Positions 1 through 5,705 of a stretch of DNA of 9,483 bases are shown here, piece after piece. Below the pieces are notes generated by a model. The model was not told where the DNA came from and made no database searches. It saw nothing but the letters and a program-made list of their open reading frames with translations. How positions within the stretch are numbered: the stretch's first letter is position 1; each line of letters starts with the position of its first letter. The DNA is taken from assembly GCA_013619035.1 (NCBI GenBank), contig JABXKX010000084.1:1-9483 (forward strand), read 5' to 3'. Source of the DNA: Peptostreptococcaceae bacterium (GTDB lineage Bacteria; Bacillota_A; Clostridia; Peptostreptococcales; Acidaminobacteraceae). The position numbers and the translations under genes are program-made.

Positions 1-495
1 AACTCTATCCCTCACACCTAAATTTTCTGCATTTTCTTTTGCAATTGCAATAGCAGTTTCTGAAATGTCGACCGTTGTACATGTCACATTTTCTAAATAA
101 TGACACAGTGAAATGTGGATTGCTCCACTACCTGTTCCAATATCAAGAACCTCTTTATAATTTAATTCTTTAATTTTTTCAATAACTTTTAGAACTAGAT
201 TTTCTGTATCACTTCTCGGAATTAACACGCCAGGCGCCACTTTAAAATCTAATCCCATAAAAGACTGATGACCAATAATATACTGAAGTGGTTCACCCGA
301 ATGTCTTCTACCCAGTAATAATTCATATTGATGAATTATTGTCTCATCAATAATTTCATTTTTATTCATAAATAAATATAAACTATCCTTTTGAAGTACA
401 TATTCTAACAATAGTTTAGCATCTATTCGATAATCTTGTGTGATTTCTTCTAATAAAGATTCACCACGTCTTAATATATCATTAATGCACTTCAT
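1..495 (-). CDS. prmC: Peptide chain release factor N5-glutamine methyltransferase (PrmC/HemK), C-terminus cut by window edge
   Basis: PrmC uses S-adenosylmethionine to methylate the glutamine of the GGQ motif in release factors RF1 and RF2, in the cytoplasm. I translated 165 residues from the minus strand. The N-terminal helical domain is followed by PLQYIIGHQSFMGLDFKV (about residues 89-106) and LIPRSDTENLV (about 112-122), a stretch characteristic of PrmC. The SAM-binding motif DIGTGSG is at about 133-139, and VDIS follows at about 157-160. The catalytic NPPY motif would lie beyond the left edge, so the gene is partial (family length about 280-290). The ATG at 493-495 lies inside the upstream DUF1385 gene, a 14-base overlap that suggests translational coupling. 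Its Shine-Dalgarno sequence is weak. In related genomes prfA usually follows or lies nearby. The family call is very secure; the exact start is slightly less so. Confidence 0.95.
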   Translation of the reverse strand, partial: MKCINDILRRGESLLEEITQDYRIDAKLLLEYVLQKDSLYLFMNKNEIIDETIIHQYELLLGRRHSGEPLQYIIGHQSFMGLDFKVAPGVLIPRSDTENLVLKVIEKIKELNYKEVLDIGTGSGAIHISLCHYLENVTCTTVDISETAIAIAKENAENLGVRDRV

Positions 496-1426
496 TTTCC
501 AGTACTTCCTCTTCATCAATAACTGCTTTTAATGCAGCAATCGCTACTTCTAACTGCCCTCTATCTGGTTCAGCAGTCGTTAACTTTTGGAACATCATAC
601 CTGGCCATGAAATAATATCAACAAGTTTGTTGTCATGTTTACCTGCGTATTGAATGATTTCATAAGCAATACCAGCTACCAAAGGCATAAACAATAACTT
701 AAGCGCAGCTCTATGAAGCGGCGCACCGAAGTTTCCTAAAAATGCAAATATAACAATACTTAAAACTACAACAATTAGTAAAAATGAAGTACCACATCTT
801 GGATGTAGTCTTGTAAATTTCTCAGCATTTTCTGGTGTTAGTTCTTCACCAGCCTCAAAACAACGAATGGTCTTATGTTCTGCCCCATGGTATTCAAACA
901 CTCTTCTTATCTCTTTCATTTTAGAGATTAAAACAATATAACCTAAGAACAGACCAAATTTAAAAACACCTTCAGATAAACTGAGTGCCAGATTATTTGT
1001 GAAAAAATTGTTCAGTAAACTACTCACAAATGCTGGTAATACAATAAAGAACAGAATCGTTATTATCAGTGCAAATACCATGGATATGGCTACAAAAACC
1101 TTATCTGCATTATCACCAAATTTCTTCTCAACCCATAAATCAATCTTACCTTTTTCAAGTTCAGATCCTTCATCAAAGAACTCTGCAGAATAATTAAGGG
1201 CTTTGATACCAATGATCATTGATGCTATGAATCCAAAAATACCTCTTAAAATAGGAATTTTTGCAAAGCTTGTTAAAAAGCTTTTCTTAATCGTATCTAC
1301 TTTTGTAACTATTTCGCCATCTGATTTTCTAACTGTGATGGCAATTTTATCTTTACCACGCATCATAATGCCTTCTATCAGCGCTTGACCACCAACGGCA
1401 GTATATTTTGGTTTTTTCTTAGACAT
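482..1426 (-). CDS. DUF1385 / YqhQ-family integral membrane protein
   Basis: This is a 314-residue polytopic membrane protein of the DUF1385 (YqhQ, COG3872) family, whose biochemical role I cannot state. Family hallmarks are VGGQALIEGIMMRG at residues 11-24, EYHGAEHKTI at 178-187 and LHPRCGTSF at 207-215. The conserved His, Glu and Cys in the last two motifs suggest a metal site or a catalytic centre, but that is inference. Hydrophobic segments lie at about 57-79, 110-138, 153-169, 214-231 and 241-260. The C-terminus (PDRGQLEVAIAALKAV, about 287-302) is cytosolic-looking and also typical of the family. The start ATG is 2 bases after the tdk stop, and its GAGGTGA ribosome binding site (1433-1440) lies inside the end of tdk. 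It overlaps prmC downstream. The placement between tdk and prmC is common in Clostridia. Confidence 0.93.
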   Translation of the reverse strand: MSKKKPKYTAVGGQALIEGIMMRGKDKIAITVRKSDGEIVTKVDTIKKSFLTSFAKIPILRGIFGFIASMIIGIKALNYSAEFFDEGSELEKGKIDLWVEKKFGDNADKVFVAISMVFALIITILFFIVLPAFVSSLLNNFFTNNLALSLSEGVFKFGLFLGYIVLISKMKEIRRVFEYHGAEHKTIRCFEAGEELTPENAEKFTRLHPRCGTSFLLIVVVLSIVIFAFLGNFGAPLHRAALKLLFMPLVAGIAYEIIQYAGKHDNKLVDIISWPGMMFQKLTTAEPDRGQLEVAIAALKAVIDEEEVLENEVH

Positions 1427-1428
1427 TT

Positions 1429-2013
1429 CTATTCACCTCGATATTCAAAATAACAAGAAGTACAAAGAGATTGATACTCAACATGGTTTTTTCCATCAAT
1501 AGCAAGCTGTTCTCCTTCGAACACATATTTACCATTAACTTTTCTACCATTTAAAGTGGCTTTTCTACCACATGTACAAATTGTTTTAAGCTCCTCAATC
1601 GCATGAGCAACTAGTAATAACCTTGCAGAGCCTTCAAATCCATTCATTAGAAAATCTGTTCTTAAACCATAACAGATAACAGGAATATTTAAAGTCACTG
1701 CTACTTTTAATAATTGATCTATATGATATGCTTTAAAAAACTGTACTTCATCTACAAGCAAACAATCTATGTTCTTTTGTGTTTCCTTATAATCTTTTAC
1801 CATTTCAAAAACATCATCTTTTTCTGATATTAAAAAATCTACTTTTTTTTCAATGCCAAGTCTTGATATGACTTTGTCATCTCCCTTAGTATCAATCATA
1901 GGCTTCATTATCATGGCATTCATTCCACGCTCATAGTAGTTATAACCTACTTGCATAATAGCAGTCGATTTTCCACAATTCATTGCACCATATCTAAAAT
2001 ATAATTTTGACAT
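1429..2013 (-). CDS. tdk: Thymidine kinase (type II, E. coli-like subgroup)
   Basis: Tdk phosphorylates thymidine (and deoxyuridine) to the monophosphate with ATP, in cytoplasmic pyrimidine salvage. The 194-residue protein is full length for the family. It has a P-loop GAMNCGKST at residues 9-17, a Walker B-like segment LLVDEVQFF at 85-93 with the probable catalytic Glu89, and CYGLRTDF at 114-121. It also has a complete zinc-binding cysteine set: C146/C148 and C184/C187. The AMNxGKST P-loop and the following YNYYERGM resemble the E. coli enzyme more than the Bacillus subtilis one. The ATG is preceded by an AAGGGG ribosome binding site (2019-2024) five bases away. It is the first gene of a probable tdk-DUF1385-prmC operon. 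Confidence 0.97.
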   Translation of the reverse strand: MSKLYFRYGAMNCGKSTAIMQVGYNYYERGMNAMIMKPMIDTKGDDKVISRLGIEKKVDFLISEKDDVFEMVKDYKETQKNIDCLLVDEVQFFKAYHIDQLLKVAVTLNIPVICYGLRTDFLMNGFEGSARLLLVAHAIEELKTICTCGRKATLNGRKVNGKYVFEGEQLAIDGKNHVEYQSLCTSCYFEYRGE

Positions 2014-2018
2014 ATTAA

Positions 2019-2024
2019 CCCCTT
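2019..2024 (-). promoter_or_regulatory. Shine-Dalgarno sequence of tdk
   Basis: The minus strand reads AAGGGG, five bases upstream of the tdk ATG, which supports that start. Confidence 0.6.
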
Positions 2025-2052
2025 ACTCCACTTTTGACAGTTATACGTTACC

Positions 2053-2081
2053 ATCATAGCATAAATCCAGTGCTAATAAAA
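2053..2081 (-). promoter_or_regulatory. Probable extended -10 promoter for the tdk operon
   Basis: On the minus strand a TATGAT -10 box (2053-2058) is preceded by TG one base upstream (2060-2061), the extended -10 pattern. The -35 region at about 2076-2081 reads TTTTAT, a poor match, as is common with extended -10 promoters. Transcription would start near 2046, giving a leader of about 30 bases before tdk. This is by eye only. Confidence 0.5.
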
Positions 2082-2114
2082 CAACAGTCTATCCGCTTTA
2101 GAGAAAGTTAATCA

Positions 2115-2143
2115 TAAGAAAAATCCATTATAAAATGGATTTT
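2115..2143 (-). terminator. Weak intrinsic terminator after the HD-GYP gene
   Basis: A perfect 10-bp inverted repeat (2120-2129 with 2134-2143, loop of four) overlaps the stop codon of the HD-GYP gene. On the minus strand it is followed by a T-rich stretch TTCTTAT. The stem has only two G:C pairs, so termination may be inefficient and some read-through into tdk is possible. Confidence 0.5.
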
Positions 2144-3809
2144 AAAGTGTTTTTCTTTCTGAAATTTGTTTTTTAAATAACGCTCTTATTAACTTCTCTT
2201 TTTTTTTATCTTTTACACCAATATATTTTGCAAACATCACGGATTTATCATCAAATACAAAATGCTGCATCAACTTACATTCAATTTCGACAAACTCATC
2301 TAACTCTTCAATTTTAAAGTGAATTGGTACAATTAGAGGATTTTTTTTCTCTTTGAGTACATCATTCAGATATTTTGTCTTAACTTCAAAGACCAGAGAA
2401 CTGCCACCGATCTTTATGATATTCGCATCCCACCTCATACTTTTATTGAAGTACATCGATGTTTTCAAGCGCCAAGTCAATGCAAATTGTTCCTCCAATG
2501 GTTCAAAGTTAAATCGATTAATAATCAATTGTTCTTTTGTATTGCGTTTAATATCAATGCCATATTCATAAATATCATTTAAATAGTAGAAACATATTTT
2601 AGCACCTTCTACTTTGTGAACATCTTGTTCAAAAGGTTTATTTAATATAAATTTACCTTTATTTTTTTGCATGACCAAACTGCCCATCAGCGTTTCAACA
2701 TGATTGTAATTTTCATAAAAATAACTAAGAGCTACATTATGAATATAATTTGTACCAACCACTTCTTCAATATTATACTTATTTCTAGATTCTTTTAATA
2801 CTTGTATCATTATAGGGACAAGTTTGGAATCGTATTGACTCCCAGAACAGTCTTGTAATTCTTTGATCACTGATTTTCTATCTTTTTGTTTTTTATAAGA
2901 ACGATGGGTTAACATAGCGTCAACCGAATCAGCTAACATCAAATATCGACTCAGATAAGGAATTTCATCTCCGACCAATGCTTCTGGATAACCAGAACCG
3001 TCAAATCGTTCGTGATGGCATTGAATGATCTGAGGTACATCATTTAACAGTGGTAAGTCACTGAGTTCAGATTTTGCCATTTCAGCACTTCTTTTGGCAT
3101 GTTCTTTGATCGCTTCATATTCATGATAGGAGTACTTCTTCTTATTATTTATTATTTCATCCGGTATATACAATTTCCCGATATCATGAAGAAGTGCTGC
3201 TATATACAATTTCACTGTATCCAATACACTTAGTTTAGCTTTTTGAGCCATTTTTAAACATAAATTCGCAACATTGGTTATATGAGATGGCATGTTTCTA
3301 TCTTTTACTGAAAGAATTTCTAAATAATTGTTCACGGTAAAAAACAAACGGTTGTATGAAGAGAATTTTTGGCACAATAAATTAACCGTATTTTCTAAAA
3401 GCATCATCCGTGTTTTATCATATAAACGATTGATAATACGTTCCTGCTGCGATCGATGAATCACACCATAAATAAGCCCATTTAATTTGCCGTTACATTT
3501 TGAATAAATTGATAAAACAAATTCGAACTCTTCGTCATCAAACTGTTTGTCTTTTGACTTTAGTGGACATAACAACACATTTTCATTCAAAGTAATATGT
3601 CTGTATATTCTGAAATCTTCATTTAAAGCAAATTGCTTTAGTTGTTTCATCTGATGCAAGTCCATTTGAAGGATAAATTCCTCTGTTTCAGGACTGATTA
3701 GAACCGAAGATATCATCTTCATCTCTTCGTCTCCAAATAGAACTTGTATCACTTCATTGAATATACTGTGAAAAGATTCAATCTCACTTAAAATAATATT
3801 CGATACCAT
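2142..3809 (-). CDS. HD-GYP domain protein with C-terminal PilZ-like domain (probable cyclic-di-GMP phosphodiesterase)
   Basis: This is a probable cytosolic HD-GYP phosphohydrolase, a class that hydrolyses cyclic di-GMP. With the start chosen here it has 555 residues. Residues 1 to about 160 form an N-terminal region I do not recognise with confidence; it could be a diverged GAF-like sensor. The HD-GYP domain (about 170-345) has all the expected motifs: H176, HDIGK at 208-212, H237, HHERFDGSGYP at 265-275 and LADSVDAM at 292-299. Catalysis is therefore plausible. Residues from about 385 to 555 resemble PilZ. The tail LIRALFKKQ (540-548) is typical of PilZ, but the usual D/NxSxxG motif appears as KIGGSS (466-471) and no clear RxxxR is seen. 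I chose the ATG at 3807-3809 because AAGGAG (3816-3821) lies six bases before it. An ATG further up at 3834-3836 falls inside a TATAAT -10 box. No membrane segment is visible. Confidence 0.88.
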   Translation of the reverse strand: MVSNIILSEIESFHSIFNEVIQVLFGDEEMKMISSVLISPETEEFILQMDLHQMKQLKQFALNEDFRIYRHITLNENVLLCPLKSKDKQFDDEEFEFVLSIYSKCNGKLNGLIYGVIHRSQQERIINRLYDKTRMMLLENTVNLLCQKFSSYNRLFFTVNNYLEILSVKDRNMPSHITNVANLCLKMAQKAKLSVLDTVKLYIAALLHDIGKLYIPDEIINNKKKYSYHEYEAIKEHAKRSAEMAKSELSDLPLLNDVPQIIQCHHERFDGSGYPEALVGDEIPYLSRYLMLADSVDAMLTHRSYKKQKDRKSVIKELQDCSGSQYDSKLVPIMIQVLKESRNKYNIEEVVGTNYIHNVALSYFYENYNHVETLMGSLVMQKNKGKFILNKPFEQDVHKVEGAKICFYYLNDIYEYGIDIKRNTKEQLIINRFNFEPLEEQFALTWRLKTSMYFNKSMRWDANIIKIGGSSLVFEVKTKYLNDVLKEKKNPLIVPIHFKIEELDEFVEIECKLMQHFVFDDKSVMFAKYIGVKDKKKEKLIRALFKKQISERKTL

Positions 3810-3815
3810 TTTAGA

Positions 3816-3821
3816 CTCCTT
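3816..3821 (-). promoter_or_regulatory. Shine-Dalgarno sequence deciding the HD-GYP start
   Basis: The minus strand reads AAGGAG with six bases to the ATG at 3807-3809. The in-frame ATGs upstream (3825-3827 and 3834-3836) have no comparable site, so this sequence fixes the start. Confidence 0.75.
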
Positions 3822-3834
3822 AACCATTTGTACC

Positions 3835-3862
3835 ATTATAAACCATAATTAAGAGAAAACAA
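3835..3862 (-). promoter_or_regulatory. Probable sigma-A promoter of the HD-GYP gene
   Basis: A perfect TATAAT -10 box lies at 3835-3840 on the minus strand, with TTGTTT at 3857-3862 as a half-matching -35 at 16-base spacing. Transcription would start near 3828, about 19 bases before the chosen ATG. The -35 region overlaps the T-tract of the preceding gene's terminator. Confidence 0.55.
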
Positions 3863-3886
3863 AAAAAAGACCAACAATTATTGGCC
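3861..3886 (-). terminator. Intrinsic terminator of the aminotransferase gene
   Basis: On the minus strand, GGCCAAT (3880-3886) pairs with GTTGGTC (3869-3875) across a four-base loop, with two G:T wobbles, followed by eight uninterrupted T (3861-3868). It sits about ten bases after the aminotransferase stop codon. This is the canonical Rho-independent layout. Confidence 0.85.
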
Positions 3887-3895
3887 TATTAAAAT

Positions 3896-5146
3896 TTATT
3901 TATTGGGGTATTCAGTTGCAATCACTTCTAATGCTTCTTCAATTGCTTTTAAAGCTGCATCAATGTCTGCGTCTGAATGTCTATGGGCTATATATCCGTG
4001 ATGATATGGTTGAATAAATAAACCGCGTCTAATAGTCTCAGTAAAGAATCTAACTCTTCTTTCTTTATAACTATCAGCTTTATCAAATGTGATAAATGGC
4101 ATTGGTGGTATACCTGATACTGAAGCAGGTACATCAAATTTCTTGATTAATCTTTCACATTCACTTAAGAATCTCTCACCTTTTCTGTAAATCTCATCGA
4201 TTACATTTTCTCTTTCAAGGATTTCGATACATTTAAGTGCAGCTACCATTTCAAGTGAGTTCGGGAAGAACGTTGAACTTACAAATACTTTAGATTCTAA
4301 AACATCCATAATTTCAGCTTTACCAACACATGCACTGATTGGGTAACCATTTGCCATTGCTTTACCGAATACTGCTAGATCTGGTGTTACACCATATCTT
4401 TCTTGAGCACCGCCCATTGCAACTCTGAAACCAGTTCTGATTTCATCAAAAATAAGTACCACATTATACTTATCAGCTAATGCTCTAACACCTTCAAGGT
4501 AACCTGCAGGTGGTGCAACAACTGGTTTAGCAAGAGCATGTCCTACTGGTGTTACAATCACACATGCAACATCGCCATCATTTGCTTTAAGTAGTGCTTC
4601 TAGGCCTTCTAAATCGCCATACTCAAACTCTTTTGTCATATCAAGAGTCTTTTGAGGCACACCACCGTGTCCTTCAACACACCAATCATGCCATCCGTGA
4701 TAACCACATCTTAGAACTAAGTTTCTATCTGTGTAACCACGAGCAATTCTTACAGCCATAGTAGTAACATCTGAACCCGTCTTTGCTAATACAACTTTTT
4801 CAGCACAAGGAATTAAATCGATAAGTTTCTTTTCTAATTCATTTTGTACCTCTTGTACCATTGTAAAACAGAATCCTTTGTCCATTTGCTTTTTTACCGC
4901 ATCATTGATTTCAGCTTCATTGTAACCTAGTATAATTGGTCCATAAGCACAAAGCATATCAATGTAATCATTACCATCTACATCGACAATATGACCATCA
5001 TATCCTCTATCAATAAATATAGGATACTCACCATCAATAAAGTTATAAGGTCTTCTGATACCTAATAAACCACCTGGTGACAATTTTTTAGCTTCTTCAT
5101 ATAAAGCCAATGATTTTTCCAAATTTAACTTTGACATTTGTTTCAT
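3896..5146 (-). CDS. Class III PLP-dependent aminotransferase, glutamate-1-semialdehyde aminomutase-like
   Basis: This is a fold-type I, class III pyridoxal-phosphate enzyme of 416 residues, a complete length for the family. Visible features are LSPGGLLG near the N-terminus (22-29), GSDVTTMAVRIARG for cofactor phosphate binding (124-137), YHGWHDW (149-155), FDEIRTGF with the cofactor-nitrogen Asp234 (233-240), and GKAMANGYP with the probable Schiff-base lysine K262. The overall pattern is closest to glutamate-1-semialdehyde 2,1-aminomutase (HemL) and its paralogues. No other tetrapyrrole gene is nearby, and the lysine segment differs from HemL's usual form, so the substrate is unknown. It is probably a related aminotransferase on an amino or keto acid. 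AGGAGGT (5154-5160) precedes the ATG by seven bases, which favours this start over the Met at residue 4. It has its own promoter and terminator and is probably monocistronic. Confidence 0.88.
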   Translation of the reverse strand: MKQMSKLNLEKSLALYEEAKKLSPGGLLGIRRPYNFIDGEYPIFIDRGYDGHIVDVDGNDYIDMLCAYGPIILGYNEAEINDAVKKQMDKGFCFTMVQEVQNELEKKLIDLIPCAEKVVLAKTGSDVTTMAVRIARGYTDRNLVLRCGYHGWHDWCVEGHGGVPQKTLDMTKEFEYGDLEGLEALLKANDGDVACVIVTPVGHALAKPVVAPPAGYLEGVRALADKYNVVLIFDEIRTGFRVAMGGAQERYGVTPDLAVFGKAMANGYPISACVGKAEIMDVLESKVFVSSTFFPNSLEMVAALKCIEILERENVIDEIYRKGERFLSECERLIKKFDVPASVSGIPPMPFITFDKADSYKERRVRFFTETIRRGLFIQPYHHGYIAHRHSDADIDAALKAIEEALEVIATEYPNK

Positions 5147-5158
5147 AATTCATACCTC

Positions 5159-5185
5159 CTAGATTATACCTTGCCTAGTATGCAT
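5159..5185 (-). CDS. Possible 8-codon leader ORF upstream of the aminotransferase
   Basis: On the minus strand AAGGAG is followed after five bases by ATG at 5183-5185, which opens a frame encoding MHTRQGII and stopping with TAG at 5159-5161. The stop codon overlaps the aminotransferase's AGGAGG ribosome binding site. The good Shine-Dalgarno spacing and the stop/SD overlap would permit translational coupling or a ribosome-controlled leader. There is no run of one amino acid, so classic attenuation by a single charged tRNA is not indicated. So short a frame could arise by chance. Confidence 0.35.
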   Translation of the reverse strand: MHTRQGII

Positions 5186-5195
5186 TTGGGCTCCT

Positions 5196-5231
5196 TTTGA
5201 TTATTCTGATTATTCTGATTATTTTGATTAT
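5196..5231 (-). repeat. Four tandem 9-bp repeats
   Basis: The plus strand shows four head-to-tail copies of a 9-base unit: TTTGATTAT, TCTGATTAT, TCTGATTAT and TTTGATTAT. Only the second base varies. The array lies directly downstream of the predicted aminotransferase promoter, overlapping the expected transcription start. It could be an operator array for a DNA-binding protein, or simply replication slippage in AT-rich DNA. Confidence 0.8.
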
Positions 5232-5234
5232 CGA

Positions 5235-5262
5235 ATTGTACCAAAACGAGTTTTAATATGAA
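5235..5262 (-). promoter_or_regulatory. Possible promoter of the aminotransferase gene
   Basis: On the minus strand TTCATA (5257-5262) and TACAAT (5235-5240) are separated by 16 bases, with four and five matches to the sigma-A consensus. Transcription would begin near 5228, within the 9-bp repeat array, leaving a leader of about 80 bases that contains the small ORF at 5159-5185. Confidence 0.45.
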
Positions 5263-5292
5263 CACTATCACCTTAATGATACACAACTTCTT

Positions 5293-5330
5293 AAAAAAAG
5301 ACAATAGAAAACCGAGACCTAGGCCTCGGT
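5293..5330 (-). terminator. Intrinsic terminator of rpmE
   Basis: On the minus strand ACCGAGGC (5323-5330) pairs with GTCTCGGT (5311-5318), with one G:T wobble and a four-base loop. It is followed by TTTTC and then a seven-T run at 5293-5299. It lies about 12 bases after the rpmE stop. The GC-rich stem and T-tract make it a strong candidate. Confidence 0.85.
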
Positions 5331-5342
5331 AAACATTTGCTA

Positions 5343-5540
5343 CTATAAACCGTACTTTTGCTTGAACTTGTCAGCTCTACCACCACGATCAAGTTGCTTC
5401 TGTGATCCAGTGTAGAAAGGATGACACTTAGCACATACTTCAAGTCTAATTTCATCTTTAGTTGATTTAGTCTCGAAAGTGTTTCCACATGAACAGTGAA
5501 CTTCAACTTTCTTGTAATCTGGATGAATGCCTTCTCTCAT
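5343..5540 (-). CDS. rpmE: Large-subunit ribosomal protein L31 (bL31), zinc-binding form
   Basis: bL31 is a small component of the 50S subunit that helps bridge the two subunits. The 65-residue protein [10 protein letters not shown]... has the family signatures IHPDY near the start, CSCGNTF and [10 protein letters not shown], and ends KFKQKYGL. The four cysteines mark the zinc-containing (C+) form rather than the zinc-free paralogue made under zinc starvation. The family consensus start (M-K/R-x-x-IHP) favours the ATG at 5538-5540, with GAGGTG (5547-5552) six bases upstream. A GTG at 5547-5549, in frame and three codons earlier with AAAGGAG (5554-5560) before it, is a possible alternative start (68 residues). 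The gene follows rho, has two probable promoters and a strong terminator. Confidence 0.96.
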   Translation of the reverse strand: MREGIHPDYKKVEVHCSCGNTFETKSTKDEIRLEVCAKCHPFYTGSQKQLDRGGRADKFKQKYGL

Positions 5541-5616
5541 TTTATTCACCTCTCTCCTTTAAAAATTCTTTATTATAATGAATTTCTTATTCATTGTTTT
5601 TCCAATAAGCTATAAT

Positions 5617-5645
5617 AGTATAACATAATAAAAAAATTATATCAA
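5617..5645 (-). promoter_or_regulatory. Proximal rpmE promoter (P2), extended -10
   Basis: On the minus strand TTGATA (5640-5645), a 17-base spacer and TATACT (5617-5622) each match consensus at five of six positions, and a TG lies one base before the -10 box. Transcription would begin near 5610, giving a leader of about 70 bases before rpmE. Confidence 0.75.
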
Positions 5646-5665
5646 TCTCTATAGATAACATAATA

Positions 5666-5693
5666 AGTATACACTATCAAATACGAAAGTCAA
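5666..5693 (-). promoter_or_regulatory. Distal rpmE promoter (P1)
   Basis: On the minus strand TTGACT (5688-5693), a 16-base spacer and TATACT (5666-5671) form a good sigma-A promoter just after the rho stop codon. Transcription would begin near 5659. With P2 this gives rpmE tandem promoters independent of rho. Confidence 0.7.
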
Positions 5694-5705
5694 TGAAAAT
5701 TTTCA
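5694..5705. repeat. 12-bp perfect palindrome between the rho stop and rpmE P1
   Basis: TGAAAATTTTCA is its own reverse complement, and it sits exactly between the rho stop codon and the -35 box of P1. No T-tract follows on the minus strand, so it is not a good terminator. It could be a protein site or a chance AT-rich palindrome. Confidence 0.4.

Noticed and set aside
999..1388. Two short plus-strand open frames inside the DUF1385 gene
   Set aside because: They are antisense shadows of a conserved gene, without ribosome binding sites.
3896..5146. Naming the aminotransferase hemL
   Set aside because: The similarity is at the family level only, and no tetrapyrrole context supports the specific reaction.
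5163..5168. Perfect TATAAT on the minus strand as the aminotransferase promoter
   Set aside because: It is only a few bases before the ribosome binding site, so the transcript would start inside that site, and there is no -35 at the right distance (the position reads GCCCAA).
5196..5231. Short regularly spaced repeats as a CRISPR array
   Set aside because: The units are only 9 bases, directly adjacent with no spacers, and no cas gene is near.
5291..5506. Minus-strand frame of 71 codons overlapping rpmE
   Set aside because: It runs through rpmE in another frame and across the rpmE terminator; the L31 motifs fix the real frame.
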